From NCBI GenBank assembly GCA_002706065.1, contig PAJM01000040.1, positions 1 to 50,408 on the forward strand: DNA of 50,408 nucleotides, written 5' to 3'. Position 1 is the first letter of the stretch. Each line of letters starts with the position of its first letter. Shown here in pieces: positions 43,568 through 50,408 of the stretch. A program made the position numbers and the translations under genes. The notes beneath the pieces are model-generated. The model was not told where the DNA came from. It saw only the letters and a program-made list of their open reading frames with translations, and did no database searches. This stretch comes from Methanobacteriota archaeon. Lineage in GTDB: Archaea > Thermoplasmatota > Poseidoniia > Poseidoniales > Poseidoniaceae.

Positions 43568-45682
43568 ATGGCAGATGAAACTTCATCGCTGACCGTGGCC
43601 AAACTCAAGGCCCTATGTGTCATCAATGACCTTCCAACTTCGGGTAAAAAGGCCGAGTTGGTCGACCGTCTCCTCGACGCTGGTCTATCCCACAGCGAGG
43701 TCGGTTTGTCCGAGCCTGAGGCTGAGTCGGTTGAGGAAGAGGTTGTCTTTTCGCTTGAAGATGAGACCACCATCTCCATCGAAGACGATGAATCTGTTTC
43801 AGAAAAGCAGGCTCCGAACGAGGAAGATACCGTTCTTGAGGCTGTTCTCGTCGCTGACATCGTCGATGATGAACCGGAAGAAGCGTTCGCTCCAGTTGAG
43901 TCGAAACGTCAAGATGCCATGACGCTCGCTGACATGATCAAAAACCCAAAGGTCATCGCCGTCGTCATCGTTTCACTGTTCCTCGGAGCAGCTGGTTGGT
44001 GGTACATCAATTCCTCATTGGAACCGTTTACTGCTGAGCCGCTTCGGTATGGCGATACGATGGAATATACCATTTCGGGTGGTATTGGCGATCGCCCTGC
44101 CATCATGGCCAGCGAGGGATTCCTCGATTTGGTGTTTAATTTCCTCGAACCGGAAGATGACTATTGCCGTATTTTCATGGATTACGAAGGACGAGGGACG
44201 CTTGGCGTCACCAAAGGAACCAATCAATTGCCGCCGGTACCAAACCACCTCGATGGCGCCGTTCGCTCACAAGGACCGTACGGTAGCAATGATTGGCTTG
44301 CGGTTGAAATCACCAACACCTACGAATTCGACGATTTCGACATTGGTCGAAACACGTATTCAATCATCAACCAAGGAAGTTGTCCCGGTGCAGAAGACGG
44401 TGCATACGTTCCGGGTGAAGCCGTTCTCACGACGACGAGACACATCGAGTTGAAGGAACAAGCCACGCTTTCAACGTCCTTTGATTTCACTGCAACCATC
44501 GACAACAAACCGTACGAAGGTTCTGCCAAAACCTTCGATGTTGGTGGTCTCCTCGGAACCCTGGACGTTGTTCTGCCTGGCGTATCATTGATGCTTCAGC
44601 CCATTGAATTGCAAGATTTGTTTGCCACCGATGTCATCGAAGAAGATGCATTTGGTGAGCGCTTGGGATGGCGTTGGCGAGTGGTTGGTCAAGACACGCT
44701 CGGTGACGATAAGACATGGAAAATTGCTGCTACGCACGTCGATGTTGAACGCCTTTGCCTCGGTTCGGCAACCATGGAGATATGGGCCGAAGAAAACAAT
44801 CCTTGGGCGACACAGCAAACCGTCGATGTCATCATTTCCAACGATGGTTCACTGCAGACCGAATGCTCTCCGTTTTCCGAAGCCTTCGGCGACTATCTTC
44901 TTCCCGAAGGAGAATTGGAACTGCATCATACGTTCAAATCCACAAAATTGACGCGTGGCTCAAAGGTGTTGGATCTCGGAAAAGATTACGATTTGCGACC
45001 GCGTTCCAACATCCTCGCCCTTGATGATGACGTACAGGAGGATTGGGGTGGACAAGACAAGCTTCACCCGCCTGATGCCTCCAGCATGCGTGAGCACACA
45101 TTGGAAAAGGCGATGCAATGCTTTGACTACATCGGCGGTTCGGCCAGCGGTGCAAATGCTGCGCTCAATGATGGAGGCTACATTTGGCGTGGACTTGATC
45201 AGCGTACCGGTTCGACAACCCAATGGAACGTTTCCTGGGTTGCTGTCGACGATACGTCGGGGTGGGTGTTGTTCGAATTGACGGGTGAACCAACCAGTGA
45301 GAACTGTACGTATCTGGACAAAGGTTCGTTCGAAGAATTGGCTTCCTACAATCGAGAATCACTTCCAGCGGTCGCCAACATCTCCACGCTTGAAGGTCGT
45401 CTGACCGATACAGCACGATTCCCACAATTGACCGGTTCTGAAGGCGTCTTTGAAGCAAATGGAGGTTACTATGAAGGAACGCGAATCGGCTTCCTCGTCG
45501 CCGTTCCAGGAGACGGAGCAAACGATCTTCTCGGTCAATTGACCAGTACCTCGGTAGGTGCTACAACCGTTGACTTGTCTCGGACGTGGGAAGAAGGCAT
45601 CTGGGATCACACATTCGCTGTTGCAATCGATGCGACCGATGGGCGCGTCGTGGGCTGGACCAAACTCTCACAGGCTGCGTGA
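43568..45682 (+). CDS. SAP-domain membrane protein with large extracellular region
   Basis: The N-terminus has a SAP motif (LTVAKLKALCVINDLPTSGK followed by KAELVDRLLDAGL), a helix-extended-loop-helix DNA-binding module. About 75 acidic residues follow, then one membrane span (VIAVVIVSLFLGAAGWWYI, about 137-155). The remaining ~550 residues are extracellular, beta-rich, with no recognised family. With the SAP domain inside and the bulk outside, the protein could tether DNA or a protein to the membrane (inference). GGGGTGA precedes the ATG at 43568. A small gene follows 4 nt after its stop. Confidence 0.8.
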   Translation: MADETSSLTVAKLKALCVINDLPTSGKKAELVDRLLDAGLSHSEVGLSEPEAESVEEEVVFSLEDETTISIEDDESVSEKQAPNEEDTVLEAVLVADIVDDEPEEAFAPVESKRQDAMTLADMIKNPKVIAVVIVSLFLGAAGWWYINSSLEPFTAEPLRYGDTMEYTISGGIGDRPAIMASEGFLDLVFNFLEPEDDYCRIFMDYEGRGTLGVTKGTNQLPPVPNHLDGAVRSQGPYGSNDWLAVEITNTYEFDDFDIGRNTYSIINQGSCPGAEDGAYVPGEAVLTTTRHIELKEQATLSTSFDFTATIDNKPYEGSAKTFDVGGLLGTLDVVLPGVSLMLQPIELQDLFATDVIEEDAFGERLGWRWRVVGQDTLGDDKTWKIAATHVDVERLCLGSATMEIWAEENNPWATQQTVDVIISNDGSLQTECSPFSEAFGDYLLPEGELELHHTFKSTKLTRGSKVLDLGKDYDLRPRSNILALDDDVQEDWGGQDKLHPPDASSMREHTLEKAMQCFDYIGGSASGANAALNDGGYIWRGLDQRTGSTTQWNVSWVAVDDTSGWVLFELTGEPTSENCTYLDKGSFEELASYNRESLPAVANISTLEGRLTDTARFPQLTGSEGVFEANGGYYEGTRIGFLVAVPGDGANDLLGQLTSTSVGATTVDLSRTWEEGIWDHTFAVAIDATDGRVVGWTKLSQAA

Positions 45683-45686
45683 TGTC

Positions 45687-46088
45687 ATGGATGAAGACGA
45701 GATGGCTCGTGGACTTGACCATTTGATGGAACAAAATGAGACCGATCTACCGTTCCTTGCTTCGTATGGAGCCGAAATGGATGGAGTCGGTATTGACGTG
45801 GATGCATTGTTCTTGGGGGTTGAATCGTTTCTCTCGTCGCGAAGGGTTGAATTCGAGAAGAATGATGATTGCATAACATATCATTCAACATGCATATCCA
45901 AACATGAGGAGGGATTACTCATTGAGATTGAACATGAGCATCTTCCCTTGGTCCACAGTGATCTTGACCGTGTTGGCTTCTTCCAAGGAACGCTGCATGG
46001 GGACAAATCAAAACTTTCAGTCATCCTTCAGATGTGGGGTGGTGAACACCGTCGCTTCCTCGAGCGACTTGTTGAACACTGTGCTTAG
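45687..46088 (+). CDS. Small hypothetical protein downstream of the SAP gene
   Basis: 133 residues, family not recognised; acidic (MDEDEMARGLDHLMEQNETD) with alpha/beta pattern (EGLLIEIEHEHLPLVHSDLD). No signal peptide or span, so cytoplasmic. The ORF track begins at 45558, inside the previous gene; the ATG at 45687 lies 4 nt after that gene's stop, which indicates translational coupling and a functional relation to the SAP membrane protein. It overlaps the convergent surface-protein gene by 4 nt. Confidence 0.7.
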   Translation: MDEDEMARGLDHLMEQNETDLPFLASYGAEMDGVGIDVDALFLGVESFLSSRRVEFEKNDDCITYHSTCISKHEEGLLIEIEHEHLPLVHSDLDRVGFFQGTLHGDKSKLSVILQMWGGEHRRFLERLVEHCA

Positions 46089-46642
46089 TCACGTCGGGCG
46101 AGTGCAATCGCAAGTCCAATGGCGGTTAGCGCAGGAATGAGCGTAAAGCCAGGGGTGTCCTCGCTCTCGCCAGCACAACCATCCCCATCAGCATCCGGTC
46201 CGTAGTAACCTCCATCATCGTAGTAACAACTCGACCAGATGGTGTACCATGAGCCGTAAGGGAAGTAATCCGTTGAATCATCTTCGTACATGGCCTTCAC
46301 TCTCCAATTGACGTAGGAGTGGTCGTCGGGAGGTGTGAGCGAGGTTGTGTGTGTGGCTCCATCAACGTCGACCTCTTGAACAACAGGAGGGTCGCAGACA
46401 CCATCGTTGAGGCAGATTTGTGACGTGATCTCAAAGGTCGTGTTGTTGCTCATGTGTGCCTCATCCATCACCACAACAAGCGTCCATGTTTCTCCTGAGA
46501 CTGAGGGTGATGTCGCTGTGTACGATTCAAACGGCGTTTCATCAACGTCAGGGCCGTTGTTTTCACCAGCTGTCTTGGCAGCGTAGGAGGTTGCTGAGAC
46601 GGCGAGTAGAGCAATGAGTGTCAAGGCGATGACGGTTCGCAT
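46085..46642 (-). CDS. Secreted protein with PGF-CTERM-like sorting signal
   Basis: A 185-residue surface protein. A signal peptide (MRTVIALTLIALLAVSATSYA) is followed by a beta-rich ectodomain with four Cys, an Asp/Gly-rich region near the end (YYGPDADGDGCAGESEDT) and a C-terminal tripartite signal: TPGFTLIPALTAIGLAIALARRD. The PGF motif, hydrophobic helix and terminal Arg pair match the PGF-CTERM signal processed by archaeosortase A in other euryarchaea, which predicts lipid anchoring at the cell surface. The start at 46642 is chosen over 46711, which lies inside the PUA gene. Confidence 0.8.
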   Translation of the reverse strand: MRTVIALTLIALLAVSATSYAAKTAGENNGPDVDETPFESYTATSPSVSGETWTLVVVMDEAHMSNNTTFEITSQICLNDGVCDPPVVQEVDVDGATHTTSLTPPDDHSYVNWRVKAMYEDDSTDYFPYGSWYTIWSSCYYDDGGYYGPDADGDGCAGESEDTPGFTLIPALTAIGLAIALARRD

Positions 46643-46674
46643 GAGTGGAATATGGAAGCCCCTGTCTATTTGAC

Positions 46675-47184
46675 TTATGCTTCCATGTCCCACAATTCGT
46701 CGCCAACCCAATGAATGGTCTTGATGCCCTTGCCTTTGCTTGCTTCAACCATTTCATGCCCTGGTATGGTTGCCCACCCAATCGCTAAGGGACGTCCATG
46801 TTCCTTGTCTCGAATCCATACGAGGTCACCGACTTCGATATCTTCGTCAGCACCGTGAACCCCAGCAACCATGCAATCGGCACCGTTCATCAAAAACGGA
46901 ATAGCACCATGATCAACAGCCACCCAACGTTGTGCATCGGGATGTTCAAGGAATCCACGTAGTGTTAGAAACACCCAACGTCGCCCTTCATCATCGTTGA
47001 CTTCGATCGTCTTTGCAACCTTATCGACAAAGACCAATTGCCATGGTCCATAGTTGGCCATTTCCAAAAAAGCACCATCAACAGCGAGGTCGATGTTGAG
47101 CCCCTCTTCGAGTTCTTTCAACAACGGAGCAATGTGTTTTCGTCGCACAGGGCGGCGTTTCTTCACTTGGAATTCCTTGGCCAT
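46675..47184 (-). CDS. PUA-domain RNA-binding protein, MCT-1/Tma20-like
   Basis: Archaeal PUA protein related to MCT-1/Tma20, which acts in translation (re-initiation and recycling) in eukaryotes. The N-terminus is basic (MAKEFQVKKRRPVRRKH), the middle has LAVDGAFLEMANYGPW. The PUA core shows VDHGAIPFLMNGADCMVAGV, IEVGDLVWIRDKE and RPLAIGWATI, the order expected for PUA domains. The 169-residue length is typical. It is followed on the same strand by the PGF-CTERM gene and is divergent from the FAH gene by 65 nt. Confidence 0.82.
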   Translation of the reverse strand: MAKEFQVKKRRPVRRKHIAPLLKELEEGLNIDLAVDGAFLEMANYGPWQLVFVDKVAKTIEVNDDEGRRWVFLTLRGFLEHPDAQRWVAVDHGAIPFLMNGADCMVAGVHGADEDIEVGDLVWIRDKEHGRPLAIGWATIPGHEMVEASKGKGIKTIHWVGDELWDMEA

Positions 47185-47249
47185 AGCAACCCCAATCGGT
47201 GACCCCGTTTCACCCTTCGGTTCAAGAACTGGCGCCCTGTGGATAATTT

Positions 47250-47858
47250 ATGGCCGTGTGGTGTACAATTCGAACCTTTGCAGCCCATGCCAAAGAACTT
47301 GGAAATGAGCAACCGCTCGAACCCATCTTTTTCGTCAAACCCGATGGATGTCGGACCGAATCCGATGTCCTCCACGTCTCGAAACATCCCGGTGAGGTTC
47401 ATCTTGAGACGGAGTGTGTTGTTCGATTAACGCAGCATGGTGACATCGACGCGGTCGCCATTGGACTGGATCTGACCGACAGGGCAGCACAATCCAAATT
47501 GCGTGCAGAAGGCTTGCCGTGGTCAAAAGGGAAGACGTTTCGACAAGCCGCCGTCCTCGGCACCTTCTATCCCTGGCGTCATGGACTCGAAGCACTAACC
47601 GCTACTGCCACCGCCCTTCGAATTGAATGCGATGTCAACGGTGAGCGGTGGCAAGAAGCGTCGCTCTCCGAGATGAGCATTCCTCCCTCTGAACAAGTCA
47701 ATTCGTTGATGGCTTGGGCCCCCGTCTCAAACGGCGATTTGTTGTACACTGGAACGCCTCAGGGGGTCGCCCAATTGAAGCCCGGTGATGTCATTGAAGC
47801 TCGCCTTATTGCGCATGATGGTGAACTCCTTTCGGCGTATTCGGGCCGTTGCTCCTAA
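47250..47858 (+). CDS. Fumarylacetoacetate hydrolase family protein
   Basis: Short FAH-fold enzyme (about 200 residues), acting on a dioxo acid such as acylpyruvate. Motifs: TFAAHAKELGNEQPLEPIFF near the N-terminus, the metal-site Glu pair in VHLETECVVRL, IGLDLTDRAAQ (metal Asp), LPWSKGKTFRQAAVLGTF, and LLYTGTPQGVAQLKPGDVIE at the end. Substrate cannot be read; candidates are acylpyruvate hydrolysis or oxaloacetate decarboxylation. The start is ATG at 47250. It precedes the S8e gene by about 55 nt. Confidence 0.87.
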   Translation: MAVWCTIRTFAAHAKELGNEQPLEPIFFVKPDGCRTESDVLHVSKHPGEVHLETECVVRLTQHGDIDAVAIGLDLTDRAAQSKLRAEGLPWSKGKTFRQAAVLGTFYPWRHGLEALTATATALRIECDVNGERWQEASLSEMSIPPSEQVNSLMAWAPVSNGDLLYTGTPQGVAQLKPGDVIEARLIAHDGELLSAYSGRCS

Positions 47859-47912
47859 GGGTTGCCTTGATATACGCCCTGCAAGTCGGTGGCGGTGCAA
47901 GGAGAGAGACAC

Positions 47913-48293
47913 ATGGCACAATGGCATGGAATTTCCAAGAAAAAAGCAAGTGGCGGACGACGAGTACAGGCACGCGGCAAGCGCTCAACTGAAATCTCAA
48001 CCGAGAAGCAATTCGCACTGGTTGGAGAAGCACGACGTAAGATCTACCGCAAGGCCGGTGGCAACACCATGGTTCGTGTCATGGCTGCCAACAAGGTCTC
48101 GGTCAACAACCCAAAGACCGGTAAGACCGTCAACGCAGACATCATCAACGTGATTCAGAACGAATCCGATCCAAACTACGTCCGACGAAACATCCTCGTG
48201 AAGGGCGCAGTTATCGAAACCAGTGAAGGCAACGTCAAGATTACGTCCCGACCTGGCAAGGACGGCGTCATCAACGGCGTACTCCTTGAGTGA
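47913..48293 (+). CDS. rps8e: 30S ribosomal protein S8e
   Basis: Small-subunit ribosomal protein found only in archaea and eukaryotes. Visible: MAQWHGISKKKASGGRR, FALVGEARRKIYRKAGGNTM, VNPKTGK-like VNNPKTGKTVNADI, NVIQNESDPNYVRRNILVKG and a C-terminal TSRPGKDGVINGVLLE. The length of 126 residues fits archaeal S8e. GGAGAG precedes the ATG at 47913; the ORF-track start at 47889 adds eight residues that are not conserved. It precedes srp19. Confidence 0.95.
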   Translation: MAQWHGISKKKASGGRRVQARGKRSTEISTEKQFALVGEARRKIYRKAGGNTMVRVMAANKVSVNNPKTGKTVNADIINVIQNESDPNYVRRNILVKGAVIETSEGNVKITSRPGKDGVINGVLLE

Positions 48294-48350
48294 ACATCAC
48301 CATCGTTGGGTTGATACCTCTCGACCTTGAGGCTAATCTGAGGCGACACG

Positions 48351-48803
48351 ATGGAACACAATCCAGACCGTATTTGTGTATGGCCTGGTTACTTTGATGC
48401 CAAGACGTCTCGACGTGGTGGACGCAGAGTTCCTCGCGATTCATCCGTTCTCAAGCCTGATCTCGAAGGATTGTATCTTGCAGCTCGCAAAGTTGGCCTC
48501 AAGAAAATCAAGCGTGAGGAAGGCACCTCGCATCCACAACGTCCCTACGGTAAGGAAGGACGGCTCTGGGTCAGCAGCACGGGAGCGAAGCAATCGATTG
48601 GCGCCAATTCCAAAGAAGAAGTTCTCCAACTCATTGGAGGCCAATGGCGTCAAATGCAAAAAGATCGCAAGGCTGCAGAGAAGGAACAGCAAGCCGCAGG
48701 CCCACGAACAGGGGACCGCCGAGCACGCTCACAACGTAAGTCGGGACAGCGAACACAAGGTGGTCAGCGAAGCAGTTTCAAGAAGCGCGGTTTCAAGAAA
48801 TAG
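48351..48803 (+). CDS. srp19: Signal recognition particle 19 kDa protein
   Basis: Archaeal/eukaryotic SRP subunit that binds 7S RNA and helps load SRP54. The N-terminal ~85 residues match SRP19: ICVWPGYFDAKTSRRGGRRV, PDLEGLYLAARKVGLKKIKR, HPQRPYGKEGRLWV. The remaining tail is basic and low-complexity (RARSQRKSGQRTQGGQR) and longer than usual, probably for RNA binding. It follows rps8e by 57 nt on the same strand. Confidence 0.9.
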   Translation: MEHNPDRICVWPGYFDAKTSRRGGRRVPRDSSVLKPDLEGLYLAARKVGLKKIKREEGTSHPQRPYGKEGRLWVSSTGAKQSIGANSKEEVLQLIGGQWRQMQKDRKAAEKEQQAAGPRTGDRRARSQRKSGQRTQGGQRSSFKKRGFKK

Positions 48804-48844
48804 TTCCAATAGCATTAAGACGGACCAAGGAGATATTCTTCTAT

Positions 48845-49357
48845 ATGGAACCATCATCACTGGCAATTCCTGCAGCAGTTAATGGAATGAAGGTGTTAAT
48901 TTCTGCCTATGAAGGCTATGAGCAAACACGTGGGCGTCGAACCGATCGTGCAGTACGAGAAGATGTTCGACGACGTATCCACCAAGTGCATCGCCAAGTT
49001 GAGCGATGGATGATTCGAGCTTATGCGAACGGCGAGTCATACGAAATGAATAGAATTCAATTCATACTGCATAACCTGAAGTCATTCGCAGAAGATGCAC
49101 AGTTTGCCATCGCTGGAGAAACGCGACCAAAACACGACGGAATACGTCGAATGACTCGTAAAATCCACAAGAAGCTCATCGAACATGATCGAGAAACCAT
49201 CGCCATGCTTGAACACGCATCTCAACATCTGAGTGCCACGGTGGCTGCCTATACTGAAACCCGAAGCATCGATCTTGACATCATCGATGGCGTGCTTGAC
49301 AAAGCACGCCGTCACTTTGCTGAACGCAATCGTCTGCTTGACGACTTACGAAACTGA
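48845..49357 (+). CDS. Helical hypothetical protein paired with SPFH-like gene
   Basis: A 170-residue protein, almost entirely helical and charged (DRAVREDVRRRIHQVHRQVE, RKIHKKLIEHDRETIAMLEH), with a short hydrophobic N-terminus (AIPAAVNGMKVLISAY). No family recognised. The SPFH-like gene follows after 9 nt, with GAGGTGA beginning at the stop codon, so the two are co-expressed. A role as partner or assembly factor of the SPFH-like protein is inference. Confidence 0.7.
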   Translation: MEPSSLAIPAAVNGMKVLISAYEGYEQTRGRRTDRAVREDVRRRIHQVHRQVERWMIRAYANGESYEMNRIQFILHNLKSFAEDAQFAIAGETRPKHDGIRRMTRKIHKKLIEHDRETIAMLEHASQHLSATVAAYTETRSIDLDIIDGVLDKARRHFAERNRLLDDLRN

Positions 49358-49366
49358 GGTGAAACA

Positions 49367-50380
49367 ATGACACAAAAAACATACCGATGGAGAACCGACC
49401 CGGATCAGATCGCCCGATTTGTCCATGATAATGACCTACCGCGAAATACGCCAATTTTACTTCGTCCCAACGAAGTGTGCGTCGTATTGGAAAACGGACG
49501 CATCGCTGGAATCGTGACCCAGCAAGTGATGCGAGCCAATCCAACCACGTCCATGCTTCGACGAATGTTTGGAGGAAAGCGACGACGTTCCTACCTGTTT
49601 GCGTTCCTTGGACCGTACACGGTGAATCTTCCATTTGCATCGAAATCAAGCGATCATCAAACGCTTCGTGGTCAAGCAACTGTTCGCCTCTGTGCAACCC
49701 GCGAGCACATCGCTCGTATCATTCAACTTCCAGCCAACGGTATGATGGAGATTCGCGTTCAAGACCTACAGAACATGCTCCTTGCAGAAGCCCGAGCGTA
49801 CATGGCTCGAACCATTCAGAAGTATTCCAACGACGATCTCGTTCAAGAAGCCAACGAAGATGCAAGCATCGGCCTTTCACTCGCCCTTCGACGTACGGTC
49901 GAATCGTTTGGGATGAGCATCGATCATACCTTCATTACCTGGAAGCAATCGGACAAGGTTCGCCTTGAAGCTGAACGTGAACATGCCATCAACATGGCCG
50001 AGCATGCATCGATTCAAGCCGAACGCGAACAGATTAATTTTGATGCACAATTGGCCACCCAGCAACGCCGAGCCGACTTCACGGCTCGCTCGCAAATGGC
50101 TGCAAAAGCAGCCACAGAACGAGCCAAGGTTGAACCACGTATCGCTCAAATCAAAGCTGAAGGTTCGATCTCCGAAGCGGAGTGGGACAACAAGCACCGA
50201 AATCAAGCGCATGAAGCAGAAATGGCTCGCAACAAGGCTACGTCCAAAGCAGAGGTACTCGACATCCTCAGAAGCAAGGAATTGGACCTCCGTGAACGAA
50301 AGCAGAATCAAGACCTTGCTCTTGCAATGACGTTGTTTGAATCCGTCCAAGAAAAGAAACGGATGCGATCAAAGAATTGA
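49367..50380 (+). CDS. SPFH/band-7-like scaffold protein
   Basis: Resembles the SPFH (stomatin/prohibitin/flotillin) fold, of the type without an N-terminal membrane span. The N-terminal part (TPILLRPNEVCVVLENGRIA) and later TLRGQATVRLCATREHIARI, followed by RRTVESFGMSIDHTFITWKQ, follow the SPFH strand-helix order. From about residue 185 to the end, a long charged coiled coil (EAEREHAINMAEHASIQAER, RNKATSKAEVLDILRSKELD) would mediate oligomerisation. An RRMFGGKRRRSY basic patch could contact membrane or nucleic acid. The assignment is by pattern, not by search. GAGGTGA precedes the ATG. Last gene in the window; the 28 nt after it show nothing. Confidence 0.7.
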   Translation: MTQKTYRWRTDPDQIARFVHDNDLPRNTPILLRPNEVCVVLENGRIAGIVTQQVMRANPTTSMLRRMFGGKRRRSYLFAFLGPYTVNLPFASKSSDHQTLRGQATVRLCATREHIARIIQLPANGMMEIRVQDLQNMLLAEARAYMARTIQKYSNDDLVQEANEDASIGLSLALRRTVESFGMSIDHTFITWKQSDKVRLEAEREHAINMAEHASIQAEREQINFDAQLATQQRRADFTARSQMAAKAATERAKVEPRIAQIKAEGSISEAEWDNKHRNQAHEAEMARNKATSKAEVLDILRSKELDLRERKQNQDLALAMTLFESVQEKKRMRSKN

Positions 50381-50408
50381 ATTGCAGAACGGACATAAAA
50401 AACGCCCC

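Overview
The window looks like a chromosomal stretch from a marine planktonic euryarchaeon, most likely Marine Group II (Candidatus Poseidoniales) or a close relative. The archaeal core is clear: SRP19, ribosomal protein S8e, a Sec61-beta/SecG subunit, an MCT-1-like PUA protein, an Lrp/AsnC regulator, an archaeal-style XerA recombinase and a UPF0292-like Toprim protein. Mixed in are genes of bacterial character (LeuRS, RibD, GlmM, an aa3-type oxidase operon). There are also many large signal-peptide or membrane-anchored proteins with thrombospondin-3, WD40, SAP or BsuPI-like modules. That combination suggests this lineage, but no marker gene here proves it. Genes are packed tightly, often with 1-14 nt overlaps, and no gene-free stretch exceeds 300 bases.

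Layout. 1-8065 (minus): 5' part of leuS, a membrane protein with two C-terminal winged helices, and a 1155-residue WD40/TSP3 surface protein. 8162-12733: a winged-helix STAND ATPase, thioredoxin, a small helical protein, a GlmU-like acetyltransferase and GlmM. 12727-16524: a very large polytopic membrane protein. 16638-19252: ATP-type PEP carboxykinase, two tandem DUF4190-like membrane proteins and tRNA-Arg(UCG). 19261-22984: ribD, a diacylglycerol-kinase-family lipid kinase, a lipoprotein and tRNA-Ser(UGA) with an encoded CCA end. 23029-29801 (minus): a cytochrome c oxidase cluster coxB-coxA-coxC-coxD followed by a SCO1/SenC copper protein. 29970-32149: Toprim protein, NERD-domain protein and Lrp regulator. 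32159-38023: a secreted/membrane protein coupled to an NSUN2/Trm4-like RNA methyltransferase, a polytopic protein, a DUF2071-DCC fusion and a small hypothetical. 38028-41111: Sec61-beta, a hypothetical, a 44-residue zinc-ribbon protein missing from the ORF track, a helix-hairpin-helix protein with a histone-H1-like tail, a small Cys-rich protein and XerA. 41226-46642: a RimK-like ATP-grasp enzyme with a TrkA-C-like tail, two membrane-anchored proteins (one with a SAP domain), a small hypothetical and a PGF-CTERM-like surface protein. 46675-50380: PUA protein, FAH-family enzyme, S8e, SRP19, and a two-gene unit of a helical protein plus an SPFH-like protein.

Functionally, the window supports aerobic respiration (the oxidase with its own copper chaperone), gluconeogenesis or anaplerosis (PckA), amino-sugar supply (GlmM plus a stand-alone acetyltransferase), riboflavin synthesis (RibD) and translation/secretion (LeuRS, S8e, SRP19, Sec61-beta, tRNAs, NSUN2-like methylase). 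A recurrent theme is fusion of sensor-like extracellular domains or DNA-binding modules to membrane spans. The most unusual items are the oxidase subunit I with a signal peptide and a CxCH-containing N-terminal domain, the RimK/TrkA-C fusion, the HhH/H1-like protein, the SAP-membrane protein and the Toprim-NERD pair. All functional statements come from reading motifs by eye; no database search was possible.
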